From Hygrocybe punicea (taxonomy: Eukaryota; Basidiomycota; Agaricomycetes; Agaricales; Hygrophoraceae): a stretch of 64,000 nucleotides of DNA. This document shows positions 24,201-33,647 of the stretch, one piece after another. Numbering within the stretch: position 1 is the stretch's first letter; each line of letters opens with the position of its first letter. Under the pieces are notes generated by a model that saw only the letters and a program-made list of their open reading frames with translations, was not told where the DNA came from and did not search any database. The stretch lies in the NCBI GenBank assembly GCA_963556145.1, contig OY744472.1, positions 5,642,001-5,706,000 of the forward strand, given 5' to 3'. A program made the position numbers and the translations under genes.

Positions 24201-25534
24201 ATCGCGGCTCGGTCTTTGTTTCACGTTTTATCACTGAATTGTATTCCTTGATCGGTATCAAAGGACGTCCAACAACAGCATATCATCCACGCGCTGATGG
24301 ACAAACGGAACGAATGAATCAAGAACTCGAAATTTTTCTTCGTTTCTTCACCAATTACCGACAAGATGATTGGCACGAATGGCTCGCTCTTGCCGAATTC
24401 GCATTAGCCAATCGCGAATCATCCGCGATTAAGACTTCCCCTTTCTTCGCCACACAAGGACAACATCCTTGGACCGGTCTCGACGTCGACAAGCATACTC
24501 CTATCGCAAATGAAGCCGTTAACGAATTCATTACGCGAATGAAATCAGTACAACAGAAAATAGGTGAAATTGCGGACGTTACGAGACAAACCATGAAGGA
24601 TAAGTATGACAGTCATGTCAAGAAAATTGTCTTCTCTCCTGGTGATAAAGTCTGGCTAAATGGAAAGAATCTGACCACAGATCGTCCAAATAAGAAGCTT
24701 GACAATCAAAAATTCGGTCCTTTCACCGTCCTCGACAAAATCGGATCATCGTCTTACAAGTTGAAATTACCGAAAACCTGGAAGATCTTTCCCATATTCA
24801 ACGTCGCTCTCCTCTCGCCATTCCAACCGCCTTCCTCCTCCATACAACAAAAATACCATCTTCGACCACCTCCTGATATTATCGACAACGACGATCATTA
24901 CGAAATAGAGCATATTCTTGACTCCCGCATACGTCGCAACAAACTATATTACTTAGTGCATTGGCTCGACTATCCTCGTGACGAAGATTCCTGGATCCCT
25001 GCATCCGAAACCGCATATTGCCAGGATCTCGTCAACGATTTCCATAGATTACACCCCCGCGCCCCTTCATCTTTATCCCTTCGTTCTCTTTTTACTCTCC
25101 CCCCTTCCGTTATCCCTCCTTTCTCTTCTTCATCTATTTTGCTTGCGATTTACCCACACAATGCCGCCCTCATCCATAATGGTTCAAAAAACCATGAATT
25201 CCGCAAATACCTGTTTCCTCCTGGTATCACTCACGCATATCTCTATGAAACCGCTCCCGTTGATGCCATCACATCCATCATCGAAATCTCCTCTCCCGTC
25301 GTCGCTCCTGCCCGGCTCACCAACATCACCGGCATTGGCAATCTTGATTTCAATTCCCGCAAGAAATCCTGTCCTTACGCTTTCCCTATTATTCATCTTT
25401 ATCGCCTTCCCTCACCAATCCCCTCCGCCGCCCTTTCTCACGAATACGATATTTCGACACCGCATCGTTTTTCCCTTCTCCCTTCTTCTTTTACCCACGA
25501 TCATCCCATTGACCCCGATCACCTCGTGTTTTAA
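21263..25534 (+). CDS. pol: Chromovirus Pol (PR-RT-RNaseH-IN-chromodomain plus ASCH-like tail)
   Basis: About 1420 residues. Protease: LIDCGCTICAID near residue 182 (DCG where most relatives have D-S/T-G), then FLGYDWLKKHNP. Reverse transcriptase: KLDVRWGFNNVRI, FGLKNSPPTFQRLMN, YMDDILIF near residue 538. RNase H: ECDASDYAIGAILSQ, FTDHRNLEYY. Integrase: an HHCC finger (HHDIPTAGHPG through GCTECQQNK) and D,D,E core residues in ISVDMIGPLP, FIISDRGSVF and TERMNQELE. A chromodomain (YEIEHILDSRIRRNKLYYLV, HWLDYPRDEDSW) sits near residues 1212-1266. After it comes an unusual tail (about 1285-1395) with LLAIYPHNAALI, HEFRKYLF, AYLYETAPVDAI and FPIIHLYRLPSPIP, which looks like an ASCH/PUA-type RNA-binding fold. 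No stop or frameshift is seen in the whole frame. Confidence 0.93.
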   Translation: MKRREAQEATIARLENDVYVCKQFNNVFTKLKVLRNELRQTPEPKEESNTWRDTHVADKEKKTKPQKRKTTIESEFNAMETIVAIRSTTMGYALDILNDWDIHDQWTDKISPGLVLTLNRRPIAEAVQWLVQNMPQDLPQEPRTLEPIRAITQKDSELRMALMVHGFVSVPQDGRQYPMTSLIDCGCTICAIDVGYVKAHNIPTKPYLNPFNSYMSDGTQPKTGQITEYCELQMRVGDHQELLRFAVTTLAKMDIFLGYDWLKKHNPEIDWRENEIKFSRCLSGCGTSSIIRSTEFDTVVWERPLWFDQVMEETMDPIHFRSFMTKSTELAIKAQEQQKEKTFEELVPETYHEYRDVFEPSGFDELPARKPWDHAITLKPDAPDHHDCKLYPLSPIEKQDLDKFLDENLKTGQIRPSKSPYASPFFFVSKKDAAERRPIQDYRWLNSWTVDDKYPLPLINDIINQLAEAKYFTKLDVRWGFNNVRIKEGDEHKAAFLTPKGLFEPTVMFFGLKNSPPTFQRLMNHVFRYEIREGWLLVYMDDILIFSKSLEENQKRTKQVLKIFRENNLFLKPKKCTFDKEKVDYLGIIVGDGQVQMDPIKTNAITDWPVPTNQTELQRFIGFLNFYHRFVENFSQIASPLHKLTGKAKWDWTEEQQNAFDRLKAIITTDPILVLPVPDKKFIIECDASDYAIGAILSQEQPDGLFRPVAYMSTTMTPAERNYQVFDKELLAIIRSFEEWRHFLLGAKEQIDVFTDHRNLEYYRKPQDLTRRQARWIAFLQDYSFRLLYRKGSQNKKADLLSRRVDHKPKEKDNEGMIGLPDSLFILPEQTIRQILHATPTYDNIISLHHDIPTAGHPGRDKTIELISQTTTWPTIREDVERYITGCTECQQNKPRRGKQFGQLFPHDVPPYNWHTISVDMIGPLPESHGFDAILVIVDKRSKHPIFIATNTTLTSEGWARLFRDYVFKCFGMPRFIISDRGSVFVSRFITELYSLIGIKGRPTTAYHPRADGQTERMNQELEIFLRFFTNYRQDDWHEWLALAEFALANRESSAIKTSPFFATQGQHPWTGLDVDKHTPIANEAVNEFITRMKSVQQKIGEIADVTRQTMKDKYDSHVKKIVFSPGDKVWLNGKNLTTDRPNKKLDNQKFGPFTVLDKIGSSSYKLKLPKTWKIFPIFNVALLSPFQPPSSSIQQKYHLRPPPDIIDNDDHYEIEHILDSRIRRNKLYYLVHWLDYPRDEDSWIPASETAYCQDLVNDFHRLHPRAPSSLSLRSLFTLPPSVIPPFSSSSILLAIYPHNAALIHNGSKNHEFRKYLFPPGITHAYLYETAPVDAITSIIEISSPVVAPARLTNITGIGNLDFNSRKKSCPYAFPIIHLYRLPSPIPSAALSHEYDISTPHRFSLLPSSFTHDHPIDPDHLVF

Positions 25535-25617
25535 ATACCTGCCCTAATCTTTCTCTTTTGTATATATCGTCTGTTTTCCTCTCTTTCCCTTCCTTCGCTC
25601 TTTGCCTTCTTCCCTCT

Positions 25618-26379
25618 ATGTCTGCCTCCGCTGTTTATCTTCCTTCCTCGCCTTACTTCCGTCACCTTCCTCCTCGCTTCCGTATCCCTCGTTCGAAGCG
25701 ACGTCTCTGTGGCCGTGATGTTCACTTCACCGTCGACCTGATGCCTCCTTCTTCGTTCGGCTCCATCCACCTCACGTCTGACATCGCTCATCTCGGCGTT
25801 GACCTCTTCTTCGCCCCCCGTACGTTTTACTCCGTGCGTCCCATTGGCCCTCCCCGTCCTGCTGTTCCACCAACTGTCCCTGTCTGGTTCACCGATGACC
25901 CCGTCGATCCGTACCGCGAGTTCATCGATTGCGCCGCCGTGTATGATTCCGTTTTCCCTCCGGTTAATCGGGACGATTCCCCTTGTTCCGGGGGTATTGT
26001 TACCTTTTACCCCGATCTAACCCCCGTTTCTGACCCCGACTCTGACACCACATCACAAAACAACGTCATAACATGGGTCCAAAACATCATCGACGACAAT
26101 CAACGACGATATCCGAATCCACATGACTATCCTCATCATCCGATCGCCGCCGATACATCATACACGTTGGTACAAGCCCTTAACAACACCGCGCAGCACA
26201 ATCACCGAATCAGCTGTCTGCTGACACCGGACATGCAACGTAGCCGATGGCCACCACGTTGGCACCCTAAAACGCACAGACCACAAAGCACACGAAGACG
26301 CCGTTCATCTCGGAGCTTATCCTCGACGCAGCCACACATGACGAAGAAGCCAGCCCTAAAGTCGTTCGATAGTATTTAG
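25618..26379 (+). CDS. Third ORF of the chromovirus, unknown, running into the 3' LTR
   Basis: This frame is open from the ATG at 25618 (MSASAVYLPSSPYFRHLPP) through the 3' LTR start at 25998 to TAG at 26377-26379, about 253 residues; the frame is open upstream to 25558. It is Pro- and Ser-rich with a basic Arg-rich end (RRRRSSRSL). There is no signal peptide, membrane anchor or known domain, so it is not an evident envelope protein. Its position after pol is where extra ORFs occur. The part inside the LTR exists twice in the element. Coding status is uncertain. Confidence 0.4.
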   Translation: MSASAVYLPSSPYFRHLPPRFRIPRSKRRLCGRDVHFTVDLMPPSSFGSIHLTSDIAHLGVDLFFAPRTFYSVRPIGPPRPAVPPTVPVWFTDDPVDPYREFIDCAAVYDSVFPPVNRDDSPCSGGIVTFYPDLTPVSDPDSDTTSQNNVITWVQNIIDDNQRRYPNPHDYPHHPIAADTSYTLVQALNNTAQHNHRISCLLTPDMQRSRWPPRWHPKTHRPQSTRRRRSSRSLSSTQPHMTKKPALKSFDSI

Positions 26380-26555
26380 TCATGGACAATTGTAGTCAGT
26401 ATCCTTAAGTTTAGTCTAGCTACTCTTCCCCCGATTGCTACCAGACACCTAGACTCTTCCCTCGTTGTACATTTGTTTGTACTCCTCTCTTTATCGATCA
26501 TCCTCGTTTGGTTCTTTGTTGCCGGAGTCCGCTATAAGAACAGCGATCCGTAACA
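25998..26555 (+). repeat. 3' LTR of the chromovirus
   Basis: 558 bp. It is identical to the 5' LTR except at 26052 (A against G at 19500) and 26383 (T against C at 19831). Both differences lie in CpG of the 5' copy. The purine-rich CCGGGGGTAT just upstream may be the polypurine tract. Confidence 0.95.
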
Positions 26556-28479
26556 ATGGCCTTGCAAGCAAGATTGACAATGTGAGGAAAACATCTGGAG
26601 GCAAAGAGTATTAGTAATTACAGTGCAGCAACAATATCATATCACATACCTAATTCAACATTCAGTTTTGTGAAATTTGATTTTTCATCGTCGAAGTTCA
26701 CGTTCCAATACAGCCATGAATGTATCATTGTTTGAAGGATTGTCGAGAGTGATCCATCCGATCTAAAAGGATGAGGGTCAATGAGAATACTAAGAACAAA
26801 TTGAATACCTTATCAGTCAGTAATCAGAAGCCAATCGGTAACATAGATGAATACATGGGCAAGATGTTCACCATCATGTCGCCCAGGAACACAGTGAAAT
26901 CCCACTAAGTCAGAACATAATTTGAGAATGTGTTGAAGGCCACTCGGGGTTTCTTCAGTACATGATTGTATCCAATGAGCGGTGACGGCCATGAAAGGTG
27001 AGCGATTCGGATCAGACCACATGTCTATTGTGAATGAAATTTTCCCTAAAGAATGCTGTTCCTCCATTAATAAGATTGTCCAGAAAGTAGGTAGCAGCCG
27101 CACTGACCTGCATGTCCCGACTTAGTTGATCTAAATGTTCTTGAAGTGTCTCTTCAATGCATTTATGGATCGTGGTTCTACCAGGAATATCTGACTCCCG
27201 GAGTTTCTCTCGAAGCATCAGGAAAATTGCACGCAGGTGCAGTGATTCATCAATGTTGAGTGACTGAAATCATAATATCTCATCAATACAGGAATATAAA
27301 ACCATATAAAAATATACTTGATCATCCCCAATGATGAACTGGACAATCGCATCAACGAAAGCTTCCCTTGAGAATGGAGGCCGTCCTTGTGGCACTGGTC
27401 CTGTTGATTGCCCTTTGCCCTTTCGATATTCATGCAGGGCAGCCTGGGCACTCTTCACCTTTATATTGACCCTGAACTCATCACAACGGGATACCCAAAT
27501 GTCCATGTGCTCCTCCATCAAATGACGTCGAAGAGTCCCGGTGGATGTCTTGATACTAAATTTCGCAATCTGGTGGTTCAGATTCGTTGCATGGATAGTC
27601 CTATGAAAGTCATCAAACATGATATAATAACCAGGCTGTTGAAAGAACATACCTGCAGAAAGTACAAATCTGCTGGTTTCCCCTCTTTTCAAAGAAAGTC
27701 CACACATCTGATGCGACGTGATGAGTCTTGTTGCCTGCAGGACCATCCATTTGGTGAAGGAGCTGCTGGATTCACTGCAGGTGGCCATCAGTTATGGGTG
27801 GATTTTGACCCAGAGCTGGACCCAGAGCTGGACATTGACACTGGTGACATTGGTGGGGGCATAGTATTTTCCAGATCAAAAAATGGGAGTGAGAGTGGTT
27901 GCTGTGAAGTCGAGGGTTGTGGAGGTGAAAGAGAAGATATCATCGTCAGGAGAACTCGACGGTAACTGAAATGTGACATGTCTTGTAGGTATGATTGGAC
28001 TTTGAGGAGTGGGTTGCTTGTGAGGGGAAGATGTAACAGGCATCTTCCTTTGCTGACGATGACCACGGCGTGAGCAGGGAGATGGCGTAAATAATATGTA
28101 GATAGCTGTTGCTACGTTGTCCGGATCATTAGCTTTCGCAGAAAGAACCCTGCACCAGGAATAACACGATATTGTAGGCCCTGCTTTTGGCATAGGTGTA
28201 ATGGGTTGAACAACATGACCTGATAGGAAACCTGGGCCAAAGGCATCGACTTCAAGATCTACTTCAACAGCCTTGCCTTTTCCCTTGTCTTGGCGGATCT
28301 GTTCGGTAGTTGCAGTGGATTGTTGAGGTACTAGAAATGTATGCAAGTGTCAGTACCATATAGAAGCAGGTTTAAAAATGAAATATATACCTTGAATTCA
28401 GAAGGATGTTTGAAGCACACCATTCACAAAGGCAGTCGTCTTGGACTTCTTGGGTGCACGACGAGGAGGCATGTTGGTC

Positions 28480-29527
28480 TAAAGAGTTATGCAGAGTCTA
28501 GCTCTAAATAGCTGAATATATATCAATTGACGACTAACATCATTTTCAATTTACTGGGCCTCCAGACATGGATAGCTCTACTACATTTCCAACAGTGTTG
28601 CCTCATGGCAAAGTGTCCATCTCAACCAACACGTATCGCAAACACGTGTATACATTGTATGAGTTTATCCTGCCATGAACCATGCCCTTACTGACAATTA
28701 ATATTCCTACAAGACTGCGCCCCTGTACAACGTGGTGAACAGGTTGAATATGCAGATAGAAGAAGGTGTCGGGTGAGTTTGATGGCGGACGTATGAAATA
28801 CACATGAAACACGGATTTTGGCAAAAGTACAATAGAAAAATGTGCACGTCTCAGCAGTGGCAAAGCGAAAAGGTGAAGAGATTTAAAATAAAATAAAAAG
28901 GTGGTACTAAATGCAGCAGCACACAGACACATTGCAGCCAATGTTGCAATGGTGAGTTTGTGATCTATTCCTGGCATCGAACGGGCAGATCTTGGTGAAA
29001 AATACGAATAAGAATGAAGAAACCCATTGTGAAGAGACATGGGCATAAGTCAACATACCCAGAGCAGGGGAAGCAAAGAGCAGGGAGAAGACGATGCCAG
29101 CCATAGCAAAATGGCAGATAAGAACCGCAGCGTGTGGGTCGGCATTGATAGATAACACAGCCAAAGTCTCCTATGATTCAATCGAGAGGAGAGAAGTGAC
29201 AAGCCAGTGCACCAAAGGTGGGGAAAGAGTCAGAAGATGATGCCAGCAGCCAGCCACAGCAAAGAGTAGAGAGCATCAACAGTGGCAGAAAATCTCCCTA
29301 CGATTCAATCAAGGGGAGATGAGAGAAAAGACTTAGACGAGACGCATAAACTAACCCAATCATGTGACTGTGAGACTCGACTACTGGTAAGGGCAAAGCC
29401 TTTTCAACCTCTTCGACTTTGACCAACTGTGCCGGTGCTGAGCACCAGCAAAATCTTATCTCACCACTTTCACTACCAACTTTGCCAGTGCTAAGCACTA
29501 GCAAAGTTTTGTCTCTGTCGTTTCTGC
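28480..29527. other. Right-arm sequence of the large hAT element, no supported gene
   Basis: It contains only short ORFs. Two imperfectly repeated CGGTGCTGAGCACCAGCAAAAT-like palindromic motifs occur at 29430-29455 and 29485-29510, and again across the solo LTR near 31257 (CAGTGCTGTGCACCAGTGAA). These may be subterminal repeats of the hAT element. Confidence 0.4.
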
Positions 29528-29532
29528 ATCTC

Positions 29533-31182
29533 TGTTACGGATCGCTTCTGCGGCGGGCTCCGGCAACAATCAACTTAACTGGGGATCGGTTTCCAGGAGA
29601 GAGAACAGCAGTTTTCATTGTTGCTTATAACTAAGACAACACTGCTAAGAGGGGGGGGGGTCAAGGTCTAATGTCATTGCGAGCCATGGGGGTTACCCAA
29701 GATAAGGGGGTCTGCCCCAAGAACCAGACTAAACGTAAGGAAAAGAAAGAAGAAAAAGTCCGAACCAACAACAAGGACAGTAGATATAGTGAATGGACTT
29801 GAGGGGAGGTAAATATAAATGCAACCATGAAGCTACAACATGTCCAACTACACCATGTGTTCACCATGAGGCGCACATGAGGCGTCCTCATGTCGATGTT
29901 CTCACGATCCAACTGGAGGCCCAGGTGTCATTGAGGATAGAAGAGGTCCGGATGACTCGGATGATTTGTCATCGGATCATGTGACATGCAGAAATGCCAA
30001 TTTGGGGTCTACACTTGCTGTAATGGGCAAATGCGCAGTCTGGCAAGTGCGATGCACGGTCAGGTCGAAGAGGGGTATCGTCCAGTGTGGGATTGGTGAA
30101 GGGAGTGTCTTGAGGTCGTGTGGATATAGCGGCAAGGTTGGTGGTATAAAAGAAAATAAAGAAATGTATGGAGGAAAAACCAAGTAAGACAGTGGGCTAG
30201 TCGAGGTCAGACATGTGAACAGCATAAGCTGTACCGGATGACGATGTCTGTGTCAATGACGTATCGAGGGGTGATGTCTTGTCCTGTCTGTGGAACAATG
30301 CGGTCCACCTGATGTCGGTATTTGTCCAAGAAAGGGTATTGTTATAAACAAATGTGGGAGGTATCAAGGTTATAGATGGAAAAGGATAAATGAATGTGGG
30401 TCCAGGTTTCGAGTCATGGCACGAGTGACAAGCTGTGGGAACAAGTCATCGGGTACTGCAATGAAGTGATGTCATGCGAACAATATACGATAGGGGTTGG
30501 TTCACTGTATTGGGAAGTCGTATGGTCTGTGGTCGAAGTCTGAAGGTATGTGCTTCAGCGATGGTCGGATTGGAGGGAACAGTGAAATGTCCTGTGATTG
30601 AGGATTGTTCAGGGCATGCGTGCAGGTGAGGAATGTCGTCGGATCATCAGGGAGGATAATGGTAGGCACGGAATACGAAAGTGGAAACCATATATCCGAG
30701 AATGGCAATTGTCAATTACGTGGTGAGATATTGTTGAGGTGGAAGTCAGAAGTATCAATGGCAGAAGGGTTTCGGTGCTGATGCCAAAGATAGATCATAA
30801 CAAAGTAGAAACCGATCAGGAAGGTGATGGCAATGCTGCCAATAACAATAACGGTAATGAGCTGTGTTGGGAGTACAGCCATTGTGTATCGGTTCGTCGT
30901 GGGATGAAGTCAACAATATGTCAGGGCAAGAGAAAAGACAATAGCGATGATGTCTGTCGGCAAGGAGACTATTTGGGTACAGCAAGGTAACGTGGGGATG
31001 TGTCCATGGTTGGTCTGGATTGTTCTAGAAGAAGAAAGGAAGAAAAGAGAACAAGGACAAGAATAAACAATGATGTCCAAAAGAAGACAAAAGGTAAAAG
31101 GAAATGAAAAAGGAAGGTGTGATGAAGTGGAATCGTCATGGAACGGAGTCGGAATCAGAGTTGCGGAGTGTAAAATGTAACA
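29533..31182 (-). mobile_element. Solo LTR, 1650 bp, of a relative of the chromovirus
   Basis: The segment starts TGTTACGGATCG and ends GTAACA, with the 5-bp duplication ATCTC on both sides (29528-29532 and 31183-31187). Read on the minus strand, its first bases (TGTTACATTTTACAC) resemble the start of the 558-bp LTR. Its last bases (GCTCCGGCAAC before the GTAACA complement) resemble that LTR's end, so it is a longer LTR of a related family in the opposite orientation. The self-priming motif is kept at 29726-29736. No gag or pol is present, so recombination between two LTRs probably removed the internal part. Many short ORFs inside are not supported. Confidence 0.8.
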
Positions 31183-31806
31183 ATCTCCCTTTTTTGTGCT
31201 ATCCTGATCTTGTTGTCTGGCCCACATTTTGCCTCCTTCTCTCCCTGTCTGCTTCACCAGTGCTGTGCACCAGTGAACCTTTTCCTTGTCGTCACCTTTT
31301 CATATCCCCCCATGCACTGGCGGTGTCTTGGCGTGTTTTACGTGTTCTCTCGGCAACAAACTTGGTGATTTTGTGTCAACATGCATGTAGCTGATGTAGC
31401 AACATGTTCACATTCTTCCTTTTGACAGTTCTTCGACATTTGCCCTGGGCCATGGTTCTTTCAAGGTATATCAGTCGAACAATAACGCATCACAAAAATG
31501 TTGTCTAATTTTGATGGGATTAGCCTACGTGGACCATTCTATCCTCCTTCATGGCCAAACGTGCTTTTGCGCAACATTTTTTAGGCCTGCTATGAGTATT
31601 TTGGGTCTCAAGTTCAAGAAAAGAATGGCAGCTGACAATCTTGGTGAGCAATGATTCCTTTCAGTGTCTTATCTTGTGCACTTAATGGATATCAAGTGTC
31701 TACATGCCGTTGGAGACAACACTGTTATTGGTGCAGGAGCAATCAACTCAGCTACACCCTATATAATCCTCGATGCCCACACCGCACCCCTTCCTTACCC
31801 CCAGCC

Positions 31807-31852
31807 ATGCCCAGACCCTATTTCAAGATCCAAATTGGCGGTAGCCCAGCAG
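31807..31852 (+). pseudogene. Possible cyclophilin-like first exon
   Basis: An ATG begins a short exon-like segment MPRPYFKIQIGGSPAG followed by GTATGT. The spacing and residues resemble the N-terminal strand of cyclophilins (F-x-I-x-I-G-G-x-x-A-G). CTATATAAT lies about 45 bp upstream. No later cyclophilin exon follows. This may be a captured gene fragment inside the hAT element or a chance match. Confidence 0.2.
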
Positions 31853-32792
31853 GTATGTTGTCTTCGCTCTCCATCTGCCATCTCTCGTCATCATCACCAT
31901 CCCAATCCCAGGCCACGACCTCAGTGACACCGTGTTTTGCATTGCTTTTTCACCAAATGCGTCAATGCCCCATGAGTCATGTACGTACAACTTTGAGTTT
32001 GATTGACCCCAATGATTTCGCTGCCGATGAACATGCTCCATGGTGCGATGGTTGATAGGTTGGTTGATAGGTTGGTTGCGGGCATGGTAATGTGGCAAGA
32101 CCAATGAAATGTTAATGGACAGCTGAAAATGTTCGTGCCCTCTGCACCGGTGTAGTAGTTGTGTCTGTACTGTCACGTGACTGGATTCCCATGGTTCGTC
32201 GTAGTCAGTAGCTGATCTGATGTAGTAGACAGTTCCCATCCTAGTCTTTCCAGGCTTTCCAGCTAGACTCCGTCAGAGAGTCCCTCAGCAGCCTCTGACC
32301 CTCTCCACCGGTTAAAAGGGTATGGGAAGACAGGGAAAACCCTTGTATTAACATTGACATTGTATTTTACACAAAAACCAATCTTTCATTAGTACAGCAG
32401 CTGTTTTGCAACATTGTGAGCCATGGGCAATGCCAGACAACAAGCTGCAAGGCAGCAAACACACCGAAAACCTCAAAATTATTAAATTTCCTAATTTGGA
32501 AGTTTATAACGGCTAAAAATGGCTAGCCATGGCTAAGCCAAGGTTTAACCATTAGCTGAGCAATGGCTCAGCTTGGCTAATCTTCAGCTCGGCTCAATCA
32601 GCTCATGGTTTCAGACTGAGTCATAGCAACACTAGTCAGTACATGGGGGAAATAGCAGGAACAGGTTGGTACCTACCTGCACCATTAGGGCCCCCATGGC
32701 CCACAATCCATTGTGGATAAAAACAATGGAGACTTCATCTCAGATGTCCCCATTGTCCATTTTGTTGTTTTCATGGTCCAGATCGGTGCTGC

Positions 32793-33386
32793 TAGTGTTG
32801 CCGAAGTTCAGTTCGGTCCGGTTCCGACCCTTTTTGGCGGAACCGCGAACTGAACTTCGGGTCCGGTTTGGCGCATGGCCAAACCTGGACCCGAACGGCT
32901 TTGAACCGTCTCTTAGCGTTCGGTCTGGGTTCAGACGCGGTCTGAACCCCAGACCGAGGTTGGCTCACCCCTGAGCTCCGTTCTCCTCGCGAATGGCAGG
33001 CACGTATCAATTGATACGGCGCTACGCTTCGCGAGGAAGTTGGGCTACGGGGGAGCCATCTGGTGCTGTTGCTGCTGCTGCTGCCGCTCCCACTGCTGGT
33101 GCTGCTGCTGCTGCTGCCGTCGCCGTCGCTGCTGCGCTCCTGCTGCTGCTGTTGCCGTTGCCGCTGCCACTGTTGCTGCTGCTGCCGGCATTGCTGCTGC
33201 TGCTGCTGCTGGCCGTCGTGGTGGTGGTTGCCGTTGTTGTTGCCGCCGCTGATGGTGATGTTGGGGCTTGATGCACCAGCAGCAGCTGCTGCTGCTGCCG
33301 GTGTTGCTGCTGCCAGCGTTGCTGCTGCTGCTGCTGCTGTTGCCGTTGTTGCTGCTGCCGCCGTTGCTGCTGTTGCTCCTGCGCTC

Positions 33387-33418
<32 letters not shown>

Positions 33419-33460
33419 GCCGTTGCTGCTGCCGCCGTTGCTGCTGTTGCTCCTGCGCTC

Positions 33461-33492
<32 letters not shown>

Positions 33493-33584
33493 GCCGTTGC
33501 TGCTGCCGCCGTTGCTGCTGTTGCTCCTGCGCTCCTGCTGCTGCTGCTGCTGCCACTGCCGGCGCTGCTGCTGCTGTCGTGGCC

Positions 33585-33647
<63 letters not shown>

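Larger units (their letters stand above)
19446..26555 (+). mobile_element. Ty3/Gypsy chromovirus LTR retrotransposon, 7110 bp
   Basis: Two 558-bp LTRs (19446-20003 and 25998-26555), starting TGTTAC and ending GTAACA, differ at two positions. The 5-bp target duplication ATGGC lies at 19441-19445 and 26556-26560. The internal region encodes gag, a long pol ending in a chromodomain plus an extra domain, and a third ORF that runs into the 3' LTR. All frames are open, so the copy may be recent and perhaps active. It lies in the exon encoding the CFPHIVNLAC region of the hAT transposase, opposite to it in orientation. Confidence 0.95.
17916..28472 (-). pseudogene. hAT transposase gene (BED zinc finger, RNase-H fold, hATC), split by a retrotransposon
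   Basis: The gene reads on the minus strand from MPPRRAPKKSK (start 28472). A BED finger starts SDVWTFFEKRGNQQICTFC (about 27650-27715) and continues after an intron in TGTLRRHLMEEH (about 27520-27555). The catalytic core carries ISFTIDMWSDPNRSPF (about 27000-27045) and GWITLDNPSNND (about 26720-26760). The conserved CFPHIVNLAC stretch is cut by the chromovirus (19446-26555). The C-terminal half resumes with FLKSQEFVELCKFKLDESDW (about 18985-19050) and HEKTPTLCHAVPAFEAML. It ends with the dimerisation domain PIQASAVPCEWVFSSSKETI (about 18115-18180), stopping at 17916. Besides the insertion, two in-frame TGA codons (19228-19230 and 19126-19128) sit where the family has Arg. It is therefore inactive. 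Confidence 0.8.
12148..32634 (-). mobile_element. Large hAT transposon containing nested insertions
   Basis: The termini are TAGTGTTGCCATGGCGTAGT at the left and the complement of TAGTGTTGCTATGACTCAGT at the right (imperfect TIR of roughly 24 bp). Exact 8-bp target duplications GTCAGTAC flank it at 12140-12147 and 32635-32642. Both subterminal regions are crowded with GGCTAA/TTAGCC motifs. It spans 20,487 bp, but subtracting the chromovirus, two solo-LTR-like insertions and a short hAT element leaves about 9.5 kb. Its transposase (minus strand) is in two halves at 17916-19445 and 26556-28472. It also holds a decayed agaricomycete multicopy gene in its left part. The coherent TIR, target duplication and transposase make the call firm; whether the extra gene travelled as cargo is inference. 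Confidence 0.85.

Noticed and set aside
28603..29164. Minus-strand ORFs with hydrophobic stretches
   Set aside because: No start context, domain or conserved splice sites; they lie in the transposon arm and are probably accidental.
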